The notes under the pieces were generated by a model. That model searched no databases, was not told the origin of the DNA, and saw only the letters and a list, made by a program, of their open reading frames with translations. From a virus, in IMG/VR virus record IMGVR_UViG_3300017741_002240, positions 1-29,563 of that record: a stretch of 29,563 bases of DNA. The stretch is one strand, 5' to 3'. The translations under genes and the position numbers were made by a program. Positions 29,499-29,563 of this stretch are shown here, piece after piece. How positions within the stretch are numbered: position 1 is the first letter of the stretch; each line of letters begins with the position of its first letter.

Positions 29499-29563
29499 GT
29501 GTTAGAAAAATTAGAAACACTAGAACAAGTGTATGCACTATGTCAGGATGATCCGGTCCGCCC
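29499..29563 (+). CDS. Start of a gene after gp41, cut by the window edge
   Basis: A GTG at 29499 opens a frame that runs off the end: (V)LEKLETLEQVYALCQDDPVRP, 21 residues visible. It follows the gp41 stop by two nucleotides, with AGGTGA close before it, so it is probably cotranscribed. The segment resembles the start of small acetyltransferase-like phage proteins, but 21 residues do not allow a name. Confidence 0.5.
   Translation, partial: MLEKLETLEQVYALCQDDPVR

Noticed and set aside
1-29563. tRNA genes, CRISPR arrays, insertion sequences and attachment sites
   Set aside because: No cloverleaf with a T-arm signature, no regularly spaced repeats, no transposase or integrase motifs and no direct repeats of note were seen.

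Overview
The window reads as part of the genome of a lytic, T4-like tailed phage (myovirus type), most like the marine cyanophage/pelagiphage branch. The sequence is AT-rich (about one third G+C by eye) and almost fully coding. Genes mostly lie on the + strand with ATGA or TAATG overlaps. Recognisable T4 replication and recombination genes are present: UvsX, UvsY, UvsW, gp62 (clamp loader small subunit), gp61 (primase) and gp41 (helicase). Peptide deformylase, GTP cyclohydrolase, a NodU-type carbamoyltransferase and 2OG-oxygenase/cupin genes are typical auxiliary genes of marine T4-like phages. No photosynthesis gene, tRNA, integrase, insertion sequence or CRISPR array was seen. The host cannot be named from this window.

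Layout. (1) 1-2130: the 3' end of an Ala/Pro-tailed protein (possibly gp32), a strong terminator, then uvsX, a small acidic gene and uvsY. (2) 2130-11074: a 9-kb glycan island placed between uvsY and uvsW. It holds three DxD glycosyltransferases, four divergent paralogues of a GT-B/KpsC-KpsS-like family, a methyltransferase, a GSCFA protein, a minus-strand alpha/beta hydrolase and a cytidylyltransferase-cupin fusion. (3) 11092-15850: an unknown gene coupled to uvsW, then an unknown protein, a cupin, an oxygenase-like protein and another unknown. (4) 15910-17328: folE and a YhhQ-type 7-deazaguanine precursor transporter behind a consensus promoter. (5) 17328-21407: methyltransferase, small unknown, HAD phosphatase, class I fructose-bisphosphate aldolase, phosphoribosyltransferase, cupin, KdsA and KdsB. 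(6) 21383-24548: gp62, an SGNH protein, a zinc-finger protein, peptide deformylase, a small unknown and a miniature DnaE-like protein. (7) 24538-25711: a divergent pair, with one minus-strand unknown and one probable virion gene behind a T4-type late promoter. (8) 25747-29563: primase, a 40-residue gene, a DUF2061-like membrane protein, carbamoyltransferase, gp41 helicase and the start of another gene.

How the parts may work together. KdsA, a small HAD phosphatase and KdsB could make CMP-Kdo, and the four KpsC/KpsS-like proteins are candidate users of it, so the phage may remodel a host surface glycan or build a glycan on its own virion. FolE plus YhhQ suggests demand for 7-deazaguanine (DNA or tRNA).

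Two sequence-level signals are not explained by the genes. Several promoters place the predicted transcription start on, or within a base of, the A of the ATG (leaderless mRNAs). By eye, the window also contains no GCAGC/GCTGC and only one AGCT; every Ala-Ala pair is encoded so as to avoid GCWGC, which points to escape from restriction or a related defence.
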